Origin: Apus apus
Lineage: Eukaryota; Chordata; Aves; Apodiformes; Apodidae
Direction: 5' to 3'
Assembly (NCBI RefSeq): GCF_020740795.1
Contig: NC_067284.1
Location: 103,345,440-103,409,439, forward strand
Length of the DNA: 64,000 nt
A program made the position numbers and the translations under genes. Positions 47,235 to 64,000 of the stretch are shown here, piece by piece. Position 1 is the stretch's first letter, and each line of letters opens with the position of its first letter. A model generated the notes under the pieces. It searched no databases. It was not told where the DNA came from and worked only from the letters and a program-made list of their open reading frames with translations.

Positions 47235-50200
47235 CTATGGCTCTTCGTAGAGCAGGGCCCCGCTGAAGACGGTGAGAGGCTCGTCGGGGGCGTGTGCCAG
47301 GCGCCCCGATACCAGGTCCACACAGAGGGTCTCGCCAGCCGCCAGCGGCAGCAGGAGGGAGAAGACCCCCAGGGCGCCGGAGGCAGGGGGAAGCGCGGCC
47401 CCCGGCTCCTTCTCCAGCCCCTCGGGCTGGAACCCGGCCGAGTCCAGGCGGGCGATGCCCTGGCCCGAGCGGGCCAGCACGGCCTCTAGGGGCCCGGCCC
47501 GGTGCCCGGTCAGCACCGCGCTCACCAGGTACCGCCCAGACACTGGCGCTGTGAACATGCCTGCAAAGGGGCGGGGACAGATAGACACGGGAGCCCCACG
47601 GCACCCCCAGGACCCGCACAGCCCCTCCTGAACCCCCAAAGCACCCTCGAGACCCCCACAACACACTGGGGACCCCAGGACCGCCAAGGCACCCCAGGAC
47701 ACCCCCACAGCATCCCCAGGACCCCTATAGCACCCACAGGACCCCACATCATCCCCACAGAAAGCCTGGAATATCGACAGCACCCCCTGGACCGAATGGC
47801 ACATCCAAGAACTCCAGGCCCCCATGGCACACCTGGGACTCCTATGGCACCCCCGGGAAACCCATAGCACCCCACAGAAATCCGAGGACCCCCGGATGGG
47901 CTCTGCATCCCAGGGCCACGACGACACCTATTGAACCCCTGGATGGGGTTTGCATCCCCACAGCACCCCACAGCCATCAGTGCACACCCGGGATAGGCAG
48001 AGCCCTCCCAGGATCCCGACCCACAGCCCACTCCCACCTACCAGTCCTCCATCCCCCCCGGTGCTCCCCCCTCACCCGTCTCGGGGTCGTAGGCGCCGCC
48101 GTCGTTGAGCAGGACCTGGTCGAAGGGGACGGTCCCCGGCTCCGTGCGTTGCGTGCTCAGGGCGGCCGAGAAGGCAATGCGGGGCACGGAGCCTGGCTCT
48201 CCTTGCAGGCCTGGACCCTGGGTCAGGGTGGCACCGGACCCCCCAACCAACCCCCAGCCCCCTCCGGCCACCTCTTGACATCCCCTGACCCACTGTGCCT
48301 GGGCCCCATGTCAGTGGGCGGCACTTGACCACCCAGCACCCGGTGTCCACCCCAACCCGCTCCAGCACCACTCAGCCCCCCCTGCATCTCCTGCCCCTCC
48401 CCCAGCACCCCTGACCTCCCTTGGTGGTCCCTGACCTCCCGGCATCCCCCAACCCAGAAGCTGCAGCTCCTGACCCCCCCATATCTACCCCTTTGCCCTG
48501 TCAACCCCCTGACCACGTTCTCCCACTGCACCACCAGCCCCTTTGCCCCCGACATCCCCCCCCCAAACCCCCATCTCCCCCCAGCCCTACCTCTCTCTCC
48601 TGGCAGCCCTAGGAGGAAGGTGAGGAAGGGGTTGCAGGTCCAGCTTGGGGCAAGACCCCCTGGGCACAGGGTCCAGCCTGGCCAGTGCTGCCCTATGGCA
48701 GGCGGGGTGGGATGGGTGGGGGGGCTGCTCCTTACCAGGGGGGCCCACTGGGCCTTGTTCTCCGTCCTTGCCAGGGGGGCCAGTGGGGCCGGGGGGGCCC
48801 ATCTCACCCCTGGGGCCAGCAGGACCAGGGGGCCCGGGGGGGCCTAGAAGGGAGGATGGGGGCATCAGAACCATACCACAGCCCTTCCTTCACCCCCCAG
48901 CCCCCCATCCCATGCTTCAAAGACCTCTATCCCTATGTCTCCACATGTCCCCATGCTTCCATCAGTGTCCCCAAGCACCTTACCCACAGCCCTGTGCCCC
49001 CAGCCCCACCCCATGTCCATATGTCCCCCACGTTTCCATGTCACCATGTCTTCCCATGCCCCACACAGCTCCCCACACATTGCTCCCCCAATTCCCCCGT
49101 GGCACAATTCCCCATGTCCCCCTGTGTCCCACACACCGTGGTCTCCCCGCAGTGCAGCTTCCCATGTCCCTCTGTGCCCCCCATGACCCCATGCCCCCCA
49201 CGTCCCCCTGCCCCACCCACCGTCTGTTCCCCGCTGTCCCCCGCGGCACAGCTCCCCGCGCAGCTCCTGCAGGCTGGCGTTGATGGCCCTGAGCCCCCGC
49301 TGCCCATCCAGCACCTTCCCCAGGTGGGCAGCGGTGTCGGTGACCGTCCCGTTCAGCTCCCGCACGGCGCCCCACAGCCCGGCCACGTGCCGGCCCAGCC
49401 CCTCGCGGACCCCCCGCAGCCCCCCAGCCACTGTCTCCAGCTGCTGGCAGACCCCTTCCAGCACGGCCAGCCGCGGCTCCACGCCAGGGGGGCAGCCCCC
49501 CGCCTGCAGCTCCCGCACCAGCCCCTCCAGCCGCTCCTCGCTCTCAGCCTGCCGTTCGGCTGCCGCAGCCGCCGCCGTGTCCAGCTCGGCCACGATGCGG
49601 TCGGTGAGGACGCCCAGCTGGCGCTGCCGGGCGTCCTGCTGCTCTAGCACGTCCTGCAGCTCCTGCACTGTGGCGTTCAGCCACCCCAGGGACACTAGGG
49701 CAGCCGTCACCTCCTCCCGCAGCCCCCGCAGCTCCCAGGGCAAGTTGCCCCCAAACACCCCGAAACCCTCCAGTGGTGGCTCCGATGCGGGCTCCAGTTC
49801 CGGCTCCGGCTCCAGCTCGGGCGGGCGGCAGGCGGCCGTGCAGGCCCCCACCTCTGCCCGCAGCTGCTCCAGATCCAGGGGTGACACAGCGGTGCAAGAG
49901 CAAGGGCCACCCAGGCCCCCCAGCTCAGCCTCCAGCCGCCCTGTGCGGTTGCGGAGCTGGTCCAGCTCCTCGGCCAGAGCTCCCCCGCTCTCCAGCTGGC
50001 CCAGCCGCCCCTCCAGCCGCCCCAGAGCCTCCCCCTGTGCACCCAGCAGCCCCCGCAGCCCCCCAAGGGTCCCAGCTGGCCCCTCCTCGCCAGCCCCCAG
50101 TGCCCGCAGCTGCCCCTCAGTGTCCTGCAGCCGCCGCTCCAGCTGCCGCAGGAGGGGGCTGAGCTGCCCCCCCGGCTCCTCCTGCCCGTCCTGGGGGGCT

Positions 50201-53200
50201 GCAGGGCAGGGCTGGCCACAGCGGGCCACCAGTCCCTCCAGCTCAGTCAGGCGGGTGCTGTGCTGGTCCCCGCTGGCCACCAGCCCCTCCACTGCCCGGC
50301 TCAGGTTGTCCAGGCGCCCCGGCAGCCCCCCTGGCCGCCCCTCTGGCTCAGGGGGCCAGGGCCCAGCCCGCGAGGCATTCAGCTGCCCCTCCAGCTCAGC
50401 CAGACGCCGAGCCAGCACTGGTCCCGGCCCCACCGCTGTAGGCAGCCCCTCCAGCCGCCGCTCCAGCTCAGACAGGCGCCGGAGCAGCTCATCGGGCACA
50501 GCACCAGCACCGGCACCGGGGGCCAGGCGGCTGCTCAGGCTGCTGATGTGCCGCTGCACTGTCTCCACCGCCTCCCGGTTGCGCTGGTCCACGGAGCCCA
50601 CCAGCTGCTCCAGCGCCTGCATGCGCTCCCGGTTCTGTGCCGCCTGGTGCCGCAGCCCCTCTGTGCCGGCCAGGCAGGCAGCACAGGCCTCCTGCAGCTG
50701 CTCTAGCTCCGGTGCCGTCGCAGCCCCCAGGCCCTCCCGGCCTGGCAGCCGGTTCTCCAGCTCTTCCAACCGCCGCTGCACGTGGCTCAGCACTTCGGTG
50801 GTCTCAGCTGCCAGCTCGGTGCCACCATCCGGTGCCCGCTGCGGGGGCTCCCGCCTGGCCCGCAGCTCCTCCACCTCCTCGCTCAGCCGCCGAACCTGCT
50901 CCTCCAGCCGCCGCAGCTTCTCTGCGTCCCCTCCACCTGCCCCACATGGTCACTGTGGTCATACTCATGGTCACACCAGGGCCACCGCACCAGTGCCCGC
51001 CAATCGCCGGCATTACCTTCGCCCCCCAAGCCGCTGAGAGGGTTGCCAAAACCAGAGAGTGTGGGTCGGCCGGGCCGGGGCCGGGGGTGGCCGGTGGGCA
51101 GGGGGGATGCTGGTGCCGGCCCCTCAGCACAGTCCGGGCCTGAGTAGCCCTGACAGCAGCGCCAGGCCAGCTCTGACACTGTCCGCTGGGACACCTTGTA
51201 CCGGGGCCGCAGGAAGCTGCGGTACCTGCGGGCAGAGGGGCCTGCTGCAGTGGGGGGATGGGACCCCTTCTGAGGGCATAGGAAGGCGGGGGGTGAGGGT
51301 CCCTGCCTGCACCCAGCCCCCTGCCCCATCCATGCAGAGCAGCGAGCTGAACCAAACCCCAGCCGTGGTTCAGCCCCTGCCTGCACTGGCCTCTTGCTCA
51401 CCTGCTGGTGTCGGGGGGGACTGCCCGCCTGCCCGCTCCCATCACCCCACCACCCACATCACCCTGTGCCTCCAACCCCAACACTGAACTGCTGGCATGG
51501 AGTGTGGTCCTGGAGTGGGCAGGGGTCCCACAGGGTGGGCCAGGATCCTGTTGGGGGCTGCCGGCACAGGGGATGTCGCTCACCCCCTGCAGTGCTCGAG
51601 GCCGCCGGCTCTTGCGAAAAAGTAAACACGGACCCGGGGAGGATAAACACGGTGGCGACGGTCGGGGGGGAATAGTGAAACCACAGCTGAACCAGGCCCC
51701 AAAGAGCCCCCCAGCCCTGTCCTCATCCCCACTCACGCCAGGATGCGGGGGCACTGGAGCTGCCCCCAGGCACAGGGCTGGTAATCCGGCTTGATGAAGC
51801 TCTCGACACCGTCCTCCACCACGCAGCTCACACTGCGCGTCACCACGTAGGCACACCAGTTCCTGTGGGGAACACTCAGGAGCCCACCCGGCACAACCAG
51901 GCATCCCTGGCACACACTGGCATCCTGGGCACATACGAGCATCCCTGGCATGTGCCAGGCATTCCCGGCACACACCAGACCCCTTGCCCTGCTGGTCCCC
52001 CCAGTAGCCACCACCCCAGCACAGCAGTGTGGGTCAACGGGCCCGATCCTGCCCCACACCTGCCTGCAGCACCAGGGCCCTTTGCAGGGTCCAGTGGCAC
52101 AGAAGGAGTGGCCGAAGCCCCCAGCCATGGGGCAGCCCCCAAGGAGCTCCATGGGGACAGGGGCTCTGGGGCAGGGGCAGCTGGACTCATCATGCTGGAC
52201 TGTGGCGTCCCCCCTGCCCCATCACCTGCCCCATCACCCCCCACATGTCCCTGGTGCCCTTGCCACCTGGGGGGCAGAGACAGCCAGCGCAGCCACCCAC
52301 AATGGGGCCTCAGCCCCCCTATGGCCTCCGAGCCCCCCAGCTAGGAGTCTCCAAGTGAGGGTTAAACCCCCTGAGAGTGGATGGTGAGGGGATGGGGGCA
52401 GCGTCAAGTGGCAGAGCACTGCTCCCCCCACCCCACCCACCACAGGAGGGACCCCAGCCCCACAGCACAGGACCCTGGCCCAGCCTGACAGCCTGCAAGG
52501 ACCCAGCCCCATGGTGTGGGACCCCAGTGCAGTCCCACAGGCTGAGGGACCCTGGCACAGCCTTATATGGTCCGAGCCTGAGCCAGGAGCACATCCCCAG
52601 CCCCAGCCCCCCCAGTCCCACACCCGGCACCCCCCCTAGGCCTCCCCAGCCCCCCGGAGCATTCCCCAGCCTCAGCACCCCCCCCCGGCTGCGGTGGGGT
52701 CCTGCGGAGCTGCGGCCGTTCCCCTCAGGCCCCGGCTGGATTCCAGGATCCTCCCCAGGGGCCGCTGGGAATTCCTGCGCCGACCCACGGCCCCCCCGCC
52801 TCCCCCTTCCCTTCCCTTTCCCCCCCAGCCTTCACAGCCTCCGCCCCCTGGAACCCCCCGGGCTGCCCTGGGGTCCCACCACCCCGGAGTGGGGATGTCA
52901 CATTCTGGGATAGGGATATGGGATGAATGGGAATGTAGGATGGGGTGGGCTGGGACAGGAGCCCCCTGAAAGGGCAGGGAGTGGGGACAGTCCCTGTGTC
53001 CCCCAACCCATGGGGGTGACCCTGCTGTGCCCCCAGAGCCCCAGGTCAATGCTCAGCCATGTCCTTTCCCCACAGTGCTGTGGGGCTGGGCTGAGGGGGC
53101 CTGACCCACCTCCTCCCTTCCCAGGAGACCCCTGACTGCAGCTGGGCCCTTTGCCCCCACCCCGGGGTGGGGGTCTGCTGTGGTGTGGCCGCGGGGCTGC

Positions 53201-54149
53201 TGTGGTGTGGCCATGGGGCTGCTGTGGGGCGGCTGTGGGGCAGGCGCCGACTGCTCCACCCGACATGGCCACGCTGCCACTGCGCTGATGTGGCTGCGGT
53301 GAGTGTGACCCCAGCCCACCGTGGGCCCTCCCTCAGCCCCCTGCCACAAGCTGCCCCACTCCAGTCCCACGGCCCCAGCTGCCTGGCCCCAGCCGCTGGC
53401 CCCCGGCATGGCATGGGCAGGGAAAGGGTGGGTCCGAGCTCCTCAGCTGCTCCCCGGCAGCATAGACCCCGCACCGGGATGTGAGGATGCCGAGGCAGGA
53501 GCAGCCCCGGAATGCCTGGGACCCCCGGAACCCCCGGAACTGCCGGCCCCACAGCAGCCGGCCCCAGGGCTGCCGGCACCCGCCCACACCGAGCCCAGCT
53601 CACAGCCTCACTCCGCACACCAGGGTCTCGCTCCCACCCAAGCCCCTCTGTGAGCCCTCACTCAGCGCCGTCATCTCCATGTGCCCCTGGCCCCTCGCAG
53701 CCCTCCATGCTTCCCATGCACCCACCACCGGACCCACCGGCACTGGGGATGGCAGATCAGCAAGTGGGGGGCAGCCCCATCAGCTCGGGGAGCCCCCAGC
53801 CCCACCCCTGGCAGCCGGCATGGCAGCACCTGCCGGGGTGCTGGTTACAGCACATGCGGGTGCCCGGCCAGTGCTGGGGTCCTGTGGCGTCGGGGCAGTC
53901 TCTGCCCCCCACTCCCCCCGGCACTGCGGGGCCGGCAGTGCCCCCCACGTACCCCCCCGATGGTCACAGCTCCTACCTGTGCCGGCTGGCGGCCCGGGCA
54001 GCGCCGTGGGGTGCGGTGGGGCCCTGGGGGGCCGCGGCCTGGCCAGGGCTGAGCGGGGCGGACCCCCCGGTGTAGAGGCTGTACCTGGGGGGGAAGTTGG
54101 CGGCCAGGGCCTGGGCAGCCAGGAGGCACGGCCAGAGCCAGGGGGCCAT
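47235..54149 (-). CDS. EMILIN1: EMILIN-1, elastin microfibril interface-located glycoprotein
   Basis: Eight exons close to 933 residues: 54149-53977, 51862-51737, 51225-51017, 50936-49221, 48843-48736, 48599-48591, 48210-48076, 47560-47235. Human is about 1016. The protein is an extracellular-matrix component of elastic fibres that trimerises through a C-terminal gC1q domain. Parts seen: signal peptide ([16 protein letters not shown]), [18 protein letters not shown] opening the EMI domain with its cysteines ([22 protein letters not shown]), a 1.7-kb exon of Leu/Glu/Arg heptads (coiled coil), a short collagen stretch ([19 protein letters not shown]), and gC1q ([20 protein letters not shown], ending [10 protein letters not shown]). 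QPEGLEKEP aligns with the human segment holding the integrin-binding glutamate. The acceptor at 48210 was preferred because only it preserves both the reading frame and the Gly-X-Y register. Confidence 0.95.
48591..48599 (-). other. 9-nt collagen micro-exon of EMILIN1
   Basis: GAGAGAGAG between CTGCCAG and GTAGGG. With it the collagen repeat reads GPP-GER-GLQ-GEP without a break. It is a phase 1-1 exon, so skipping it would also keep frame and Gly register (GPP-GLQ-GEP). Confidence 0.6.
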
Positions 54150-54640
54150 GCTGGGCACTGCCGCACGGCTCGGCACGGCTCTGCTCGGGGGGCTCGGCCC
54201 GGCTCAGCAGCTCATGGCGCGTCCCGTCGCGGCTCCGTCCCTCCTGGCTCTGTGCCGCGGGGCTCGGCACGACTCGGCACGGCTCGGCACGGCGGCTCTG
54301 CCCTCCCCTCGCCGCGCCTCGGCCAGCCCCTCGCCGCCAGAGCCGCCCCAGCGCTGCCCGCCGACCGCGGGGTCCCCGGGGCCCCCTGCTTCCTGCCCCG
54401 GCACGGCGCGGCCTCCGCCGGGCACCACGGCCCCCGCCGGCCCCCCCGGCCCCACATCTGCTTCTCGTTAGGCCGGGCCGGGAGGGCTGGGGGAAGCCAG
54501 AGGGGCCGGGCGGGGGGCCAGGGCTGCCGCAGCTGGGGCTGCCACCGCCGGCCCCGTTCCCCACCACCGCGGCACCGCACGGCCACCGCCTCACACGGCT
54601 GCCCACGCCTACCGCACCGCACGGCCGCGGCATTGCCTCG
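54150..54640 (-). promoter_or_regulatory. EMILIN1 5' flank, CpG- and GGCTCGGCAC-rich
   Basis: Directly upstream of the EMILIN1 ATG. Contains imperfect repeats of CGGCTCGGCACGGCT (54160-54300) and dense CpG. It is likely 5' UTR and core promoter; no TATA box was seen. Confidence 0.45.
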
Positions 54641-55550
54641 GCACCATGCGGCCACAGCCCCTCCGCCGTGGGGGTCCCAGCCCTGCCCGGCCAGGGGCGT
54701 CCTTACAGTGCCCCCCCCCCTCGGGGCCGCTGCCGACCCCCAGCACTGTTCCCTGCTGCAGCCTGACCTGGCCCCACCAGTGGCTCCCAGTACACGGCAG
54801 CCACATGCCTGGCACATGGCACCCAACCACCCACATCCCCATGTGACCGTCCGTGTCCTCACGGCACGGTGCTGGAGTGTCGTGTCCCAGCGCGGTGCCG
54901 CCGTGTCCCCACTCGGCGCTGAGGCCCCGCGCCTGGCGCCGCGGCAGAGCCGGGCACTGCCCTGCCCTGACAGCGCTGGCGCCGCGATGGGGACCCGGGG
55001 GACACAGGCAGTGACGCTGCAGCCGCCCTGGAACGCCGGGCCTGCAGTGACACCATGGCTTCCCCGGCACACACCGTGATGTCACAGCCTCCCGGTGACA
55101 TCGCGCCTTGGCCCCGGCTGTGCGGTGACGTCACAGCCTGGCGCGGCGGCGCGGGAACTCGCTGCTCTCAGGGGCTCCCGAATGCGGGTTAAGCACAAAC
55201 AGCTGCCGGCAGCTGGCGGGGAGGGGGGGAGGGCAGGGGGGATGGAGATGCTGGGGCTGTGCCTGGCTGTTCCCGGGGGGATGGATGGTGTCACCCCCGG
55301 TCTGAGCGCCCACAGGGGTTGTGGGGGGCTGGGAGGGGCCGTGCCGGGCTGTGGGGGGCGGTGGGTCCGGCTCTGCTTGGACAAGGGCTCTGGCTGCCCC
55401 GGGGCCAGGCCAGAGCCGGGGGTCGCAGGGGCTTCGCACCGGGGGTCCCTGCTGATCCCGGCGCAGCCACGGAGAGGAGGGCGTGCGCTGGGACACCCGG
55501 CCCGTGGCCGGTCCCGCCAGATGCGCAGCACAGCCCGTAGAACCCTGAAT
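54641..55550. other. intergenic, no gene recognised; one CRE at 55126-55133
   Basis: No exon or CR1 match. It holds a single perfect TGACGTCA at 55126-55133 and related TGACATCG/TGATGTCA variants nearby. Confidence 0.45.
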
Positions 55551-55556
55551 GGCACC

Positions 55557-55678
55557 GCACAGCCCAGCACCTCCCAGTACAGCCCAGCACAGCCCAGTAC
55601 CTCCCAGCACAGCCCAGCACGTCCCAGTACACCCCAGTACACCCCAGCACAGCCCATCCCGGCCCATCCCGGCCCCGC
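55557..55678. repeat. 10-bp tandem repeat (CCCAGCACAG/CCCAGTACCT)n
   Basis: About twelve imperfect 10-bp units of CCCAGYACMN upstream of the OST4 promoter. The regularity is visible by eye. Confidence 0.8.
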
Positions 55679-55808
55679 TCCCCCAGCGCGGCCCCATCCC
55701 CGCAGCTATAATTAGCTCCGGCCGCCCGGGGCCCCGCCCGCCCCGCCCCTCCCCCTCCCGGCCGTGGCCCCGCCCCTTCCCGACCGAGCCTCGGGGTGAG
55801 CCGGGACG

Positions 55809-55956
55809 TGACGTCACCGCAGCTCGGGCCTGTGACGTCACCGCGCCGCGTGGGGCGTGGAGAGCCCTGAGGCGACGGCCCGGCAGCCGTGACGTCACGG
55901 GAGGGCAGGGACGGGGCAGTGACGTCACGGTACCGCCCCAGGCGGGTGTGACGTCA
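55809..55956 (+). promoter_or_regulatory. cluster of five perfect CRE palindromes, OST4 promoter
   Basis: TGACGTCA occurs at 55809-55816, 55833-55840, 55890-55897, 55920-55927 and 55949-55956, between GC boxes. The untranslated first exon of OST4 probably starts soon after (a GTGAGCGCAG/GTGGGG donor lies near 56068). CREB/ATF binding is expected. Confidence 0.8.
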
Positions 55957-56087
55957 CCTGCCCCGCCCCTTACGCCACCGCCCTTCCCACCCTGCCCCGC
56001 GGCCGGAAGTGGCGCCTCGTGCTGGGAGACGTGTCGGCGGCGGCGGGACCGGCCGCGCGTGAGCGCAGGTGGGGGGGGGGGCGGTGA

Positions 56088-56543
<456 letters not shown>

Positions 56544-56759
56544 GCCCCGGCAGCGGCGCCGCAGCCCTGCCTGCCGTGACCCACCGCACCGGCACCGCTC
56601 GCCCCCTTCCCTCCCGCAGGGCCGCGTCGGGCTGAGCCCACCGCCCCGCGGGGGCCATGGGGGAGCCCCTCGCCCACAGCACGCCGGTGCCACCCCGGCG
56701 CTCCTCCTCTTGCCTGTCCCGGTGGTGCTGCCCTGCGGCCGTGCTCTTTCTAAACAAAT

Positions 56760-56765
56760 TTTAAT
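56760..56765 (-). terminator. possible poly(A) signal ATTAAA of AGBL5
   Basis: Minus-strand ATTAAA downstream of the putative last AGBL5 exon and within the region expected to hold the OST4 3' end. Confidence 0.4.
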
Positions 56766-57081
56766 GCAAACACGATGATTCCAAACAACACCGTGTGACT
56801 TAAAAATTTCTCCCAGCAGCCGCTGTGCCCCTCCCGTGCCCCTCCCGTGCCCCTCCACCGGTCCCGCGGGGAGGAGTGGGCGTTGCCAGCAGCCACGCTG
56901 AGCCACAGTACCGCGGGTGGTGGCGGCTGCAGCGGGCACTGGCGCGGTGCTCACTGTCTTGGTGGCTGAGCAGGTGCAGACCCCCCCCCGTACCGCAGGG
57001 CTCTGCAATGGGGCAGCTTTGGTCTGGGGGGACTACGGGGGGGCCCCCGGCACAGTGTGGGGCCGGTGCTGGCAGCTGCGG

Positions 57082-64000
<6,919 letters not shown>

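Noticed and set aside
49280-51037. 585-codon Ser/Arg-rich open frame on the plus strand
   Set aside because: Antisense shadow of the 1.7-kb EMILIN1 coiled-coil exon; GC-rich coding DNA often leaves the opposite strand open.
53046-53660. Several 100-190 codon frames around 53 kb on both strands
   Set aside because: They lie in EMILIN1 intron 1, are Pro/Gly/Ala-rich without family resemblance, and no splice structure supports them.

Overview
This is vertebrate nuclear DNA, most probably from a bird. It is GC-rich and very gene-dense, with short introns and split genes whose GT-AG exons were joined here by hand. The only interspersed repeats recognised are CR1 LINEs, including one with an open reverse-transcriptase fragment and the typical 8-bp terminal repeats. 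The overall look is that of an avian microchromosome. Most genes match those I recall from human 2p23.3 (SLC30A3, GTF3C2, ATRAID, SLC5A6, PREB, CGREF1, KHK, EMILIN1, OST4, AGBL5), with largely the same relative orientations.

Layout. 1-5.4 kb: a CR1 scrap, then SLC30A3 (vesicular zinc transporter ZnT3, +). 5.5-15.8 kb: GTF3C2 (TFIIIC subunit, -), convergent with SLC30A3. 16-22.4 kb: a small nuclear RNA island with three U1 snRNA genes, a CR1 element and a large inverted duplication. The duplication has arms of 1571 bp around an 868-bp spacer, and each arm carries a U1 gene plus the 3' half of ATRAID. 21.7-29.7 kb: intact ATRAID (-) head-to-head with SLC5A6 (+) across a CpG-rich shared promoter. 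30.4-33.6 kb: a GC-box minisatellite leading into PREB (+). 34.7-39.3 kb: CGREF1 (+) and KHK (-), convergent; KHK keeps both mutually exclusive exons 3A and 3C. 39.8-41.1 kb: a decayed CR1. 41.7-46.7 kb: a 19-exon cyclic-nucleotide-dependent protein kinase (+) that is not in the human gene order I recall. 47.2-54.1 kb: EMILIN1 (-), including a 9-nt collagen micro-exon. 55.1-56.5 kb: a cluster of CRE palindromes upstream of OST4 (+). 57-64 kb: AGBL5 (-), cut by the window edge.

The genes do not form an operon-like pathway; they are independent housekeeping and tissue genes kept together by synteny. Functional themes are zinc and vitamin transport, RNA polymerase III and splicing machinery, ER export (PREB) and N-glycosylation (OST4), fructose metabolism, cGMP signalling, elastic-fibre matrix and tubulin deglutamylation.

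The coding models of SLC30A3, ATRAID, SLC5A6, PREB, CGREF1, KHK, the kinase, EMILIN1 and OST4 all close in frame when their exons are summed. The first coding exon of GTF3C2 and the C-terminal exons of AGBL5 remain uncertain. Human comparisons are from memory of the proteins, not from a search.
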